Assembly: GCA_012976225.1 (NCBI GenBank)
Contig: JAAVVG010000021.1
Span: forward strand, 248,001 to 312,000
Length of the DNA stretch: 64,000 bases
Source of the DNA: Golubevia sp. BC0850
Lineage: Eukaryota > Basidiomycota > Exobasidiomycetes > Golubeviales > Golubeviaceae
Direction: 5' to 3'
The position numbers and the translations under genes are program-made. How positions within the stretch are numbered: position 1 is the stretch's first letter; each line of letters opens with the position of its first letter. The notes under the pieces were generated by a model. The model saw only the letters and a program-made list of their open reading frames with translations. It searched no databases and was not told where the DNA came from. Positions 53,872 through 64,000 of the stretch are shown in pieces.

Positions 53872-56829
53872 CTATAAGGCGGACTTTCCTTGTGACTCGA
53901 CTCGGAGAGTGATCATCAAGACGGCTGCGACCAAGAATAAGGCGGCGGCGACGTAGATAGGGACATCTGGATCCTTCTTTGAAGCGTAGATCGAGATGAT
54001 TGGGGCTTGATGTAGAAAAGGAGAGGCATAAATAGCAATGGAAAGGAAAGGGTCAGTCTTGTCTTCTCTTTCCTCCTGCTCCTCCTCCTTTTGCTGCTGC
54101 CGACAAGTAACTAACCCATTAGACCGGTGATTCTGTTGAAAGAAGCAGCAATTCCATCTCCAGTTCCTCTGTGAGGAGCTGGGAAGGTCTCTGGAGTGTA
54201 AGCGTATAGGACTGGAAGGACAGACACAAGCAAAGAAGACCAGAAGGGAAGGCAGGAAGAAGAGAGCTCGTCAGTCTGGGTCGAGCAAAATCGCCGAGAT
54301 TCGTCATGTCAATTAATCTACTCACCTCCGTACATGATGTTTTGAGTCAAGGCTGTGAAGTGGAACGAAGTTATTGAGAAGAAGAGAGAAAAGAAACCAA
54401 AAGTCAGCCGCGAATTTATTGAAGACACGAGAGCACATTCTTCTCTTCCCTTCCCACTCACCAGCGGCACAGTTGAATCCGAGAATGGCAGCCTCGTTCT
54501 TAGCAGTAGTGAAAGCGAATAAGAAGGCACCAGTTCCAGCGGTTCCGATAGCCATGGCACCTCTTCTTCCAGAACGTGGAAGACTGTGGGGAGAAAGTGA
54601 GAGCGAGAGAGACAAGAGGCAGTCAGAGTATGGCCGCTGCATCGCCATTCTTCTTTCTCCGTTCCGTCTAGTTTACTCACTCGACCATCCAAGCAGCAAT
54701 CAAAGATCCAGGAACTCCACAGACTGAGATGATGGCGTAATCACGATAAGTTTGGTAGACAGTGGTTGGAATATCTCCAGCACTTCTGGAGAGATAAGTT
54801 GGCAAGAAAGCGTTGTAGAGTGGATAAGCTAGACCGATCATTCCCCAGAGTAGAATGACGACTGAGGTGTTGTAAGCCAAGGACCAAGATCCAGCGAAAA
54901 GAGGCTTGACGTGGGAGAGATCTGGCTTGATGTTGGAGAGCTTGAAGTTAGAGGCAGAATGCTTCATATCAGCGAAGACGGCTCCTAATCCTCCATCTGT
55001 CTTGGCTTCTTCGACTTGATCCATTGAGGCTTCTTGTCCAGCTGCACTTCTCAAGATGGCGACCGAGATGACATCGTCTCCCAAGGTGACTCCATTACGA
55101 CGAGCAACTTCTTTCAGAGTTGCGACAGCTTCGGCGTCACGCCCCTTGGCAACTGAGAGAGGTGGAAAGGAATGTGAAAGCAAAGCTTAGCGAGGCGGAA
55201 AGGGAACGAGTCTGAGCCTTGAAGTAGCTGAAAACTCACTAAGGTACTTTGGAGATTCAGGTAGTTGGAAGATGACGAATCTGAAGACGAAAAGAATGAA
55301 AGTCATTGCTCCCAAGGTGTAGAAGGTGTAACGCCATCCCATGTTGTCTGCCTTAGCACAGGCAGTCCAAGTTGGGTTGTCGGCGAGTTCAGAGGGGACG
55401 TTGGTTTGAGTAGCGGAACAAGAGTAGTTGGCAATGAAGGCCCAGGCTACTAGCGAAGCAACGAGTTGACCAATAGACCAGAAGACAGAAAGAAGAGTCA
55501 AAAGGTATTGATTGGCAGCTGGAATGAACTCGAGGAAAAGCATTCCATCGACTGGAAGATTTCCACCTGAGGACGAAAGAAAGAGATGAAAGTTCAGCGA
55601 ATTTATCACACTTCAAGGGAAGATCAGCCTTCTACTCACCTAGACCAACTCCTAGAGCAGCCAAAATTCCTCCCAGTCCAACAAAGTTAGGAGCACCTCC
55701 TCCAACAATTCCAAAGAGACCAGCCAAGAACAGAGTGACGTTGAAACTCAAACGACGCCCGCTTAAGAAAAGAGAGAAAGAGATGAAACAAAGAGAGAGG
55801 CAGGGGGAAAAGGGGGGGTCGTCAGTCGAAGCTCTCCTTGCTCTTCTTCTTTCGTTTGCTTCCAAAGGTCTGCTAGACTTACACAACGTCTGCCATTACC
55901 CCCCATGTGAAAGCCCCAATGATCAAACCGATGTACAGGGAGAAGGTCATCCACTGGGCGTTCTCTGCACCGAACTCCTTCTTGATCTGAGGTAGAATGA
56001 TAGCGACCCCTTGAAGCCAGATGTTATCCACGAACCAACCGAATCCAGAGAGGGCGAATAGTTGCCATTGGAACTGGAGAGAGAAGAGGGAGGATCGTTG
56101 TAGGTTCATTCAACTTAGTTGTACTTTGCCTCAATTGCCACCAAACGGAAGGCATCGCTATCTTGAGCGGCTGTTTTGGATTAACAGTAGTAAGTGATCA
56201 CGCAGATTCTCTCGAGCTTTTTGCAGATTGACCGCATGATAGCGGAAGAGAAAACGAGATAGAGAGCACCCTCCCCTTTCTAAATCCTTATCGCTCCACC
56301 GGAACTCTCCACAAATGAGATGACCTCTGTGAACAACCTCCTTGTCTTTCCTCGGAACTGTTCCGGCCCACCTTCTGAGAGTACTTCCTTCTCTTTCAAG
56401 CCAATTGAGTCGAATTGCCTCCATGCGGTCAGAAACATGGAGAATTCTCCAGGATCTCTGTTGTAGACTCACTTTGCCCATCTTGATTTCTTCATTCATA
56501 ACTCTGTTGACAATGTAGATCTGGAGCAAGAAAAGAGAAAGTGTTAGGGTAGAGTTGGACGTCGATGGGCTGATTCGAAGCTCTCCTGCAAGTCCCGTCC
56601 CACTCATCACCCCTCCTCCTGTCTTGCAAGCTTTGAACTGAATCATTTGCTCTTCAGAACACCAAAGATGTGAACTCACCTTTCTCTCGTAGACTGAATC
56701 GATACCAGTAGCATCGAGTCTCTTGGCCATTTCCATTCCAATCTCATCATCGTGCTTCTCAACGTCGAAGTTCATTTCCTTCTCTTCTTTGTATAGCTTC
56801 TGGTCTTTCATCTCTGGCGAGGATGACAT
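53872..56829 (-). CDS. Major facilitator superfamily transporter, SV2/SVOP-like
   Basis: Proton-coupled or facilitative transporter of small organic solutes; plasma-membrane location inferred. Ten exons (5' to 3'): 56829-56680, 56520-56473, 56073-55883, 55761-55640, 55566-55240, 55152-54681, 54583-54462, 54352-54326, 54211-54116, 54005-53872, giving 562 residues. All phases agree. MFS landmarks: the entry FQWQLFALSGFGWFVDNIWL, loop 2-3 motif GVMADVVGRRLSF split over an intron, GGNLPVDGMLFLEF in TM4, LPESPKYL after TM6, DLPRSGRRGAM in loop 8-9, and YTPETFPAPHRGTGDG near TM10-11. These match fungal SV2/SVOP-type carriers. Intron 2 (56472-56074) is 399 nt, the longest in the gene, but the flanking exons join KMGK-FQWQ exactly as in the family. 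Substrate unknown. Confidence 0.9.
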
Positions 56830-57105
56830 CTTGCGAATAGTAGAATTTGAGGTAGGGAGGGGAGGAGAGGGAGGGAAAAGCAAAGAAAGGAAAAAGAGAC
56901 TGGATGATCCAACCCTTTCTGTCGCGTGGGTTTGGACCAGAGATTCCTTCTCCGATCCCTCTGACAAAGGGGCGTGTGGCGGGTTTCGGCGTGTTTGAGT
57001 GGTCTGGACTCCAAAAATGACGTTCAGGCGTTCAGGGACTCGGGAAAATCCGCTACCCTCTCGCAAATCCTCAACTCTCTCTACCATCCACCGATTTTTA
57101 GCAGC
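56830..57105. promoter_or_regulatory. Bidirectional promoter, MFS transporter/70-residue protein
   Basis: 276 bp between divergent ATGs. Open frames here are extensions of the MFS 5' UTR and not separate genes. Confidence 0.5.
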
Positions 57106-57830
57106 ATGTCTGATTTTACTACTCAACCACATCCAGCAACCAGTGAGTACAGCAGAGATCATTCGTGATTAAGAGAAGTATCGAGAGTAAGAGATCGAGA
57201 GGGAGAGAAGAGAACAGGTTGGGACGTGGAGGGAGGGGAAAACTAGACAATCATCCAGCCTGTTCGTCTACAACTAAAGGTGAACCTGCTCAGAACTGTA
57301 GCAGCAGAGCTCTCTGGATGCAAAAATTTATCCTCGTCTGGTATTCGGTCGCCCATTCCTTGGAGGTGGGCAAGGTATCAAACTTCAAGACCCTACCAAG
57401 CTGCGCAGTTCCTCCCTTGGATGTCGCCATGAAGAGATAGCATGAATGCCTGCCATCGGGGATCTAAAGATCTACTATTTACACTCTCGGGAAACTATAA
57501 GAGCCCTTCGAACAGCGTTGTTTCCACAAAAGCTCACCTCCTCATCTCCCCACAACTTTCTCACTCTCTCAGCCAACGACCCAAGCACCGATCCAGCTTT
57601 GAACAACTCTGGAGCTAGCAATGCAGCTCAAGCAGCTCATGGAGCTAAACCAGGTGTTCAAGTCTTGGACTCCGAGACTGCTAACAAGTTGGAGGAACCT
57701 CTCAGTGAGTCGCCCGTCACTTTGCTACTTCTGTTGCAATTGAAAGACTACTCATCATTCCATTCGTTGTTTTTAATCCGTTTCAGGCCAAGAGGAGCTC
57801 AAGAAGCGTAGTGCAGAGCTCAACAAGTGA
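57106..57830 (+). CDS. Small hydrophilic 70-residue protein
   Basis: Three exons: 57106-57142, 57573-57704, 57787-57830, with consistent phases. The protein starts MSDFTTQPHPATTNDPS and ends LEEPLSQEELKKRSAELNK. It is hydrophilic and Ala/Asn-rich in the middle (SNAAQAAHGAKPG), with a predicted charged C-terminal helix. It lacks Cys and Trp and has no signal peptide or membrane segment. This composition is like hydrophilins and small stress-abundant fungal proteins; I recognise no named family. The first intron is long (430 nt), and an ATG further down could serve as an alternative start, but the splice sites and phase of the model above are good. Divergent from the MFS transporter. Confidence 0.7.
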
Positions 57831-58646
57831 GACGCTTCTCTCTTTCTTTGAACTTCGCCTTTAACTCTGCAACTCGCATGGAATCCTCTCTCTCGATTCG
57901 ACTCAAGCATGTAAATAGAATGGGAGTGCTCTAGTCTTCTACTTATCAATTGGGAAATACGAAATCAATCTTGTTGTAACAAGGATGAGTACCTCAATTC
58001 ACGATGCGAGAGGTGGGATGTCTTAGAAGCACCTCGACTTCACGCCTCACTTCACATTTCGTTCGCATTCAAGTATCTTCTGGGTATTGGGTCTCCTGAG
58101 ATGTGTATAGGTGATGTTCGCTGGATCTGAAACACAACTGCCTTTCCAACATTCGTAGGAGTGTTCGGGTGATCTCAGACTCACGCGGTTCTATTTTGCA
58201 CAGCTTTGAGGCTCTGGTGGAGTGAAGGCCACACTTTGTCGTTTTTCTAGTATTCGTCTCTTTAGTATCCTCATTCTTCACATTCGATAGAGAGGGAGGA
58301 AGGTCCTTTCCTGCGTCATGATTCATGCTGACCTACGCCCACGCTTCAATCGCACTTCGACCCCTGCCTTAAAAGCTGAAGGAAAGAAGGTATCTCAAAC
58401 GACTCGAAATTCCCTAAATATGCTTCATTCCTTTCTTCTTCCGTTCTTCTTCTCTTCCTTTTCCACCAACTATACCTCTTCTCTTCTTTTAGCTGCTTAG
58501 GTTCAGCCTCTTTCTTTCCTTTTCTCTTTCCCGACTATTCTCTTGCGCTGGTCGCTTTTCAATCTTTATATTTCCATTCTTCAATTCAACCCTCAATCAA
58601 ACAGTACTAGTTACTCAAACGAAGCCCTAAAAAAAACCCCCAAATC
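57831..58646. other. Intergenic with pyrimidine-rich leader
   Basis: 3' flank of the 70-residue protein gene and promoter of the next gene. From about 58420 to 58600 the plus strand is CT-rich. No gene seen. Confidence 0.5.
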
Positions 58647-60659
58647 ATGACTTCCGTCGAGCAGAAATTCAGTCGTAGTCAAGGTAGATTCACCTGGGCA
58701 GGAAGACCTTTCCAGAAAGCACCCGCTAGAACTCCAAAGAACAAAGATAGATTCGAACCACCCCCTTTGCCATCAACTCCAGGAGAGTTTTCCCTTTACA
58801 CCTACCCTCCTCAAGAGACCACTTCGGATCAAATGGTTCAATCTCTCAAAGCAGCTTCTCAAGAGATGAAACAATCTACCAAGCAGATGGGTAGAGTCTT
58901 GAAGGAAAGAGTCAACGAGAAGGTTAATGAAATGACAGAAGACTTCGGAATGGGTACTGAAATCGAAGCGAGACGCAGATTAACTACTTCAGTCGTCAGA
59001 CCAAGAGGCTCAGCTGACAAGAGAATGCTTAGATTGAGCTTCATGTATCAAAATCAAGTCGGAAATAATCAATGGTTAGATGACGATAAGTTGAGTCAAG
59101 AGCTCAAGAGAGACGCTGGACCTAGGAATATCAGAGAGTTGCAAAGATTGAAGAGTGAGTGCAAGCGAGTTGGGACCAGTTTCTCTCCGCCCTCTCTTCC
59201 TTACCCTTCCCATCTCATCTTTCTCTTTCAGCTTGCGTTAACAATCTCGCAATCGAGTACAATGCTTTCCTACCACCAACTGCCAAGGAGACGATGTATG
59301 GTCCAGACCCTTGTCCAAGAGGACTCAAGAGAAAGGCCGTGCCATCTTCTGCCCTCTTTCAAGACCCTGAAGTCTCAATCTCAGACCTCAACCGTGAGAG
59401 TGGGTGGTCCTCAGACAACCAAGTCGTTGAAACACAAGAAATCACCAACCCTCTCATGAGACAGATGAGCGTCGCTACCTACCAGGAGAAAGCTGAAACT
59501 AGTCAGATGTCAGAGCTAGCTGCTCTGGCTGCAAGTGACATCGAATCTGAGAAGGATTCTCACAAATACGGTCGCAGACGTTTATCCCTGTCCTCTAGAA
59601 GAAGCGGTTCCATCTCATCTTTGAACCACAAGTTCCATCTAAGTGATCTACCTCCGACTCCAACTTTTCCAAAGGGATACGTCAAGGAGAAGAAAGTCGA
59701 TTCCAAATCCGAGCAATCTACTGCTTCTTTAACTCAAGATTCTAATTCTAGTGAATCATCTTTCACCTTAACCGATGAGGAAACCAACAACTCGATCAGC
59801 TCCTTACGGACTCAAGAGGATAAAGACATTTCTAGGTCACAACGTGCAAGTCTCCACCGTAAATCAAACATTTTAACTCTGTCTTCAACTCCAAGCCCAC
59901 CAACGCGCAAGCCTAGAAGACCAATCAGCATCGAAGTCAAGGGAACTCGTAACCTCAAAGCTTCCAACCAGCTAGGTCTAGACAGAAAGAACCTAGAGAC
60001 TCTCAATGAACTTCTCAGTCCCTTGAGGTCTGGTAAAAGCTTCGGAGAGCCAACTCCCAAACATTCCAACTTCTTGGAAAAGAAGTTGAACGTTTTAGAA
60101 TGGAAGGCAAATGCTGAAAAGGAGATTGGAATTCTAGAGGTGAGTTTAATTCAAAAGAAGAAGCGGCGAGGATCACAGATTGGAGTCCATTCTAACATTC
60201 CTCTCTTTCTCTGTCCCGTCGACACGTTCCACTCAGCCTCACCACCCTCAAACTCATCAACTCCCTCCAACTACTCCACGTTCAGTCCCTATCCCCACTC
60301 ATAAAGCTAGCGTGCTTAAAACCAAAGTCGAGGACCATCCACTTGGTTTCGATCCAGCCGAAGAACAAAGTCAAGACCAAGACGAATCAGGTTCCTCATC
60401 TTCTCGCGATTCTTTCTCCACTTCTTCTCTCTTTTCAGAAGCCGATTTCTCTTCAAGCGAAAACAGCTCTCATATAATCGAGGATTCAAAGAATCACCGT
60501 AAAGCAGGTCTTTGGAAAGTGGACTTGGGAGACGAGGATTTGAGTGGAAGCTCGAGTGAGAATGAAAGAGATGGAGTCAAGTCTTCTAGATCTTCTATTT
60601 CTGAGAGTTCCTCTTTCCGTGATCACCCTGCTTTCATGGGAGAAGATTTTGCTTTCTAA
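58647..60659 (+). CDS. Ser-rich protein of unknown function
   Basis: Exons 58647-59154, 59232-60139 and 60237-60659 give 612 residues with consistent phases. The first exon has a conserved-looking basic/proline start (RFTWAGRPFQKAPARTP, then PPLPSTPGEFSLYTYPPQE), a predicted helix around residues 60-105 (MVQSLKAASQEMKQSTKQMG), and a compact part with FMYQNQVGNNQWLDDDKLSQEL. The middle holds a short ordered patch (CVNNLAIEYNAFLPPT). The rest is Ser/Thr/Glu-rich and likely disordered, with basic-Ser clusters that could be phosphorylated. It ends in HPAFMGEDFAF. No known domain recognised. A cortical or nuclear scaffold is conceivable but unsupported. Confidence 0.75.
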
Positions 60660-61447
60660 ATTCGATGCATTCGGTAGGACTGAAGGGGATAGGTTGGGAA
60701 GTGGAAGAAAGCAGGAGAGACAACGAAAGAACCTTGTCTCAGGACGCTTTCTCGAGTTTATGAAATTAGACCTATTACTGTACACACCTTTCAATTAATG
60801 ATGGCTGACTGCCTTACCTCCCAAGTCGGCTTGTCTGTTTGTGGCTGAATCGTGAACGAATTGTCGGTAATACTATGTACTTGTTCGTCACCTTCTGCAG
60901 AACGCAGACATACCTCCGACAGTACTTTGCACATCTATTTGGTGTTGATCAATTTTTTGAATGTGGGAGTCGATCGATCAAACGAAGAGAGAGTCAATTC
61001 TTTTGTTCGAGGCGAGGCCCGAGAGCCCCTTTGTCTTTGTTCGACACGCAACCCTCATGTCCCTTGTCCTACCTCTCTTGGAACAAGGCCCTCCTTCATT
61101 GCGCTCCCAAATCGATCTTTTGGTGGACAAGGGGAAAAAATTCACAACTTTGCTTTGCAAGAAATGTTTTAGCTTACTTCTCCATTCTACCTTTACACTT
61201 CATCAGTCAAAAACACAGCCGTCACTCATCGAAACTCACCAACTCAGCTGAATCTCTCTCATCACCATTTCATTAGTAACACATTCTGCTACGAGCACAT
61301 TTCTTCGAACTTCAAAAGCAAGTCAGGGTCAAATCAGGTGAGTGTAGCATCCAACTTTCTCTTCAGCGTCCATTCTCTCTTATCATCTGCAAGTCTTCTC
61401 CTTTTCTTCCTCAGCCCAATCTTTACCAACTCTAGACTCAGTAAACC
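60660..61447. other. Intergenic upstream of the last gene
   Basis: 3' flank of the Ser-rich gene and promoter of the next. A GTGAGT at 61338 with a CT-rich stretch and CAG near 61412 could be a 5'-UTR intron of the downstream gene. Overlapping open frames at 60840-61280 show no motif. Confidence 0.5.
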
Positions 61448-64000
61448 ATGTCATTCCAACTTCAACCTGCACCAAGAACAAGACACCTTAACAAGAACAA
61501 AGTTTCACCACCTCGAACCCCTCGCTCTCACTCTCGAACTTCAAGCCTCTCCAATTCCGAAGAGGGTAGCAACAGCTCTCAAGATGAAGGTCAAGACACA
61601 GAAAAGAGTTCCTTTCAAAGTAGCTCTCGCTTTCAAGAGCACTTCAGTTGGGGGAATATACCTGTAACGGCTTCGCTCGGCAAGCCTGGAGTACCAGCTT
61701 TCACGCCAATGGATCCTATGCCGAAAAGGAAGACATCAAGGTTGTATCAGAGAGAAAAGTTGGAGGTGCCTGCCTTAATTTTAGATGGAACGAGTGGAAG
61801 TGAGACGGAGGTAGATTCGGAGGTGGAAACTTTCTTCAAGGGGACGGAAGATCAGACTCGTCCGCTATCAACTTTGGACAGACGCTACTCTTCAGCTGGA
61901 AGCATCGAACTAGAATACCAAGAGGAGGACATCACACCTGGCTCTACTCCAGTCCCTCTGATGATCTCACCTAGATCTCCTCGGAACGGTTCACATCAAG
62001 CGACGGTGCCAACTTCCATCAGCAACTCCTCTTCTCATAGTGGAAGAGAATCTCTCAAAAGTCTGAACGAAGGATTCAACTTTCTGTCAAAGGAGGAAGC
62101 AGACAGAGCACTACTCAACGCTCGTCTTTCTGCAAGCGCTGGATCGGTCGCTACGAGCAGGAGGAGAGGGGAAACGAGCACTTGGAACAGACAGTCTTTC
62201 ACTTCAGCTACTAAGTCGCCAACATCAAACCGAGGATCTCTAGTTCGAAGAAGGTCTTCGGTCAAGAGCCCAACCAGTGCAGACATCCAGATCTTGAGCT
62301 TCGGAGAGCAGCAACAGCAAGAAGGTCAAGAGCTTCACTTCACCACTCCAAGATACGACCGTCCATCCTCAAATTTCTTATCTCTACCTTCACCTTCAAC
62401 CGGATCAAGACGACACACCTCTCTTCAATTCCCTTCGATGAGCCCAATCAGTCCAAGAAGCGCAGCAGCGCAACACTCGCCCTCTACTCTCGCTCCTCCA
62501 ACTTCTCAAGTTCAACATCAACATCTATCGATCGGAACGACCCCTCTGAGTGCTACTCTCTTGGCTCTGGGAGTCAATCGAGAAGCTCAATACTACACTC
62601 GAGGCGGAGAAGATTCATCTCCCTTTGATGATGATGAAGGCAATCCAAGATGGTCGGTCCCATTCTGGGCTAGGAGGTCGGGGGTGTTGGAGCAACAAGC
62701 GGCGGTCGAGAAGAACAGGAAAGCTATTGAAGAAGGAGGTGGACTTCCAAGGACTACTATACCAGGTCAACATACATTCTCCCCTAATGGTAGCATCTTC
62801 GAAATGGGCAACGTCACCAGCTCAGCTCCTCAAGTCACAGAAGCTCAAACGTCAACTAGATCCTTTCTAGAGGTACCACGTCCAATCAAACAAAGAGGAG
62901 CCATCGAGTCTACGGTGAGAGCTGGAAGACTAGCTGCTTCTCGTTTCAGCGACTCTCTAGCTTCTTACATCTCTGGAAACGGTTCTACTTCTGGATCTCA
63001 AACCGGTCCAGGTTGGAGGGGCGCTTTGCCATACAAAGCCTCTTCTCCACCTTCTCTACCAACTCAATCAGATTCATCTCAATCGGACTCTGCAAAAGGA
63101 AGGAACGACGGATGGGGTGGAAGTAGAGCTACTTGGTTCCCAAGCTCAATTCTCGGACCTTTAACGTCCCCTGCTCCAAAGTTCAAGTCTTCTCCTAGAC
63201 TCAAAAGTCTTCATCTAGCCTCATCTTCAACTTCTAATTCGGTCGGAGACGGCAAGGATGGGAGAACTCGTCCAAATCTAAGGGTTCACTTTGCTCCTCT
63301 GGAAGTGGACAAGACGAGTGACGAGGACGGAAATGAAGACGACTGGGTGGACGACGATGACACTCAAGATCTTTTGCCATCTCCAAGACAAAGCCGATCC
63401 CTCTCTGCCAGTTCCAGTCCATTCTCAAAGTTCAACAAGACATTCGGAGCTTCTAATCTCTTCAGACGCAGGTCCTCAGGAGGCTCGCCTGGTTCTCCAA
63501 CTTCGACTCTCAAGTTCACACCTCCACCGCCAACTTCCTTCAACAATGGTCTTCCAACCGGCTTTCCCTCTTCTACAGTAGGCAAGAAGGTCCCTCAGGC
63601 AGGAGGAGTAATCGAGGCAGAGAGAAGCTCGAAAGAGGGAACGCCTGTAACTTATCGAGATGGAAGCGCAGAAGGAAGACCTTTCGATTCTCTGCAGCAA
63701 GTCAGAAACAGAAGAAAGAAGACCGCTCTAAAAAGAATGGGTCTGGGTCTAGGAATCACCACCTTTCTCGTTCTTCTCATCAATGTCATCGTACTCGACT
63801 TCAAGCTACTTCCAGTCAAAGACAATCACGTCTCTTCCAGCAACACTCAAGCTCCTTCAGATCTGCTTTCAAGTTCAGAGCTCTCTCTCTCAGTTACTCC
63901 TCTAGTCGCAATCACTTCTATTTCTCCCACCCCTACCGTCTCGCCACTTCCTTCTGACTCTGTAAACGATTTCGCTTCTTCCACCACCCTTTCTTCTTCC
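61448..64000 (+). CDS. Large disordered protein with a C-terminal-side membrane segment, truncated by the window edge
   Basis: Open from ATG 61448 to the edge without a stop (851 codons). About 760 residues are Ser/Pro/Arg-rich and disordered, with many R-x-S and SP sites. A few short ordered patches are recognisable: PLSATLLALGVNREAQYY, WSVPFWARRSG and VHFAPLEVDK. After a basic stretch (RNRRKKTALKR, near 63706-63740) comes one strongly hydrophobic segment (GLGITTFLVLLINVIVLDF), then a Ser/Thr-rich part. With positive charge on the N-terminal side this predicts type II topology: a long cytosolic N terminus and a luminal or extracellular C terminus beyond the window. Kre6/Skn1 wall proteins and Golgi glycosyltransferases share that layout, but the catalytic part is not visible. 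Confidence 0.7.
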   Translation, partial: MSFQLQPAPRTRHLNKNKVSPPRTPRSHSRTSSLSNSEEGSNSSQDEGQDTEKSSFQSSSRFQEHFSWGNIPVTASLGKPGVPAFTPMDPMPKRKTSRLYQREKLEVPALILDGTSGSETEVDSEVETFFKGTEDQTRPLSTLDRRYSSAGSIELEYQEEDITPGSTPVPLMISPRSPRNGSHQATVPTSISNSSSHSGRESLKSLNEGFNFLSKEEADRALLNARLSASAGSVATSRRRGETSTWNRQSFTSATKSPTSNRGSLVRRRSSVKSPTSADIQILSFGEQQQQEGQELHFTTPRYDRPSSNFLSLPSPSTGSRRHTSLQFPSMSPISPRSAAAQHSPSTLAPPTSQVQHQHLSIGTTPLSATLLALGVNREAQYYTRGGEDSSPFDDDEGNPRWSVPFWARRSGVLEQQAAVEKNRKAIEEGGGLPRTTIPGQHTFSPNGSIFEMGNVTSSAPQVTEAQTSTRSFLEVPRPIKQRGAIESTVRAGRLAASRFSDSLASYISGNGSTSGSQTGPGWRGALPYKASSPPSLPTQSDSSQSDSAKGRNDGWGGSRATWFPSSILGPLTSPAPKFKSSPRLKSLHLASSSTSNSVGDGKDGRTRPNLRVHFAPLEVDKTSDEDGNEDDWVDDDDTQDLLPSPRQSRSLSASSSPFSKFNKTFGASNLFRRRSSGGSPGSPTSTLKFTPPPPTSFNNGLPTGFPSSTVGKKVPQAGGVIEAERSSKEGTPVTYRDGSAEGRPFDSLQQVRNRRKKTALKRMGLGLGITTFLVLLINVIVLDFKLLPVKDNHVSSSNTQAPSDLLSSSELSLSVTPLVAITSISPTPTVSPLPSDSVNDFASSTTLSSS

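Noticed and set aside
56158-57162. Long 334-codon minus-strand open frame
   Set aside because: It is the MFS transporter's 5' UTR, first two exons and an intron read through; the spliced model explains it better.
58069-58326. 85-codon minus-strand frame in the intergenic region
   Set aside because: No domain, start context or splice signals; chance length.

Overview
The window looks like nuclear DNA of a basidiomycete fungus, possibly of the Pucciniomycotina. Genes are dense on both strands. Most are cut by many short introns (mostly 60-180 nt) with GTGAGT/GTAAGT donors and CT-rich 3' ends. The recognisable proteins are fungal: CreA/Mig1 repressor, Met5-type sulphite reductase, Arc1, Cns1, Siz1, Zrc1 and yapsin-like aspartic proteases. 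No tRNA, rRNA, transposon, viral relic or CRISPR array was identified. All exon models were built by hand from splice signals and reading frame. Where I give a complete model, the exon lengths add up to a multiple of three.

Layout. 1-1652 is the 3' part of a secreted or GPI-type aspartic protease. 2477-13558 is a 28-exon gene for a ~2564-residue single-pass membrane protein with three repeated units, resembling fungal DUF3712/Tag1-type vacuolar proteins. 14727-17630 (-) is the carbon catabolite repressor CRE1/MIG1, followed by a 2.5-kb upstream region. 20169-22107 is an aldo/keto reductase and 22702-23692 a glutathione S-transferase; stress-type sites lie upstream of both. 24070-25483 is a probably broken F-box/LRR-like gene. 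25528-27109 (-) is CNS1 and 28005-31341 (-) is the SUMO ligase SIZ1. 33449-33631 is a small cysteine-rich, metallothionein-like gene directly upstream of a ZRC1-type zinc transporter (34330-36703), which itself ends in a cysteine-rich tail. 37242-38263 (-) is a small multi-span membrane protein. 38902-41137 holds two broken aspartic protease copies head to head, related to the one at the left edge.

41382-43232 (-) is ARC1 and 43447-48223 the sulphite reductase MET5, sharing a 214-bp promoter. 48891-50469 (-) is an Asn/Ser-rich protein and 50582-53302 an acidic protein with a possible C-terminal OB fold, sharing a 112-bp promoter. 53872-56829 (-) is an MFS transporter of the SV2/SVOP type, divergent from a 70-residue hydrophilic protein gene (57106-57830). 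58647-60659 and 61448-64000 (running off the edge) are Ser-rich proteins of unknown function; the second has a membrane segment near its visible end.

Most genes are ordinary single housekeeping loci and do not form one pathway. The exceptions that read as functional neighbourhoods are the Cys-rich peptide with ZRC1 (metal handling), the AKR-GST pair (stress and detoxification), and the dispersed aspartic protease family.
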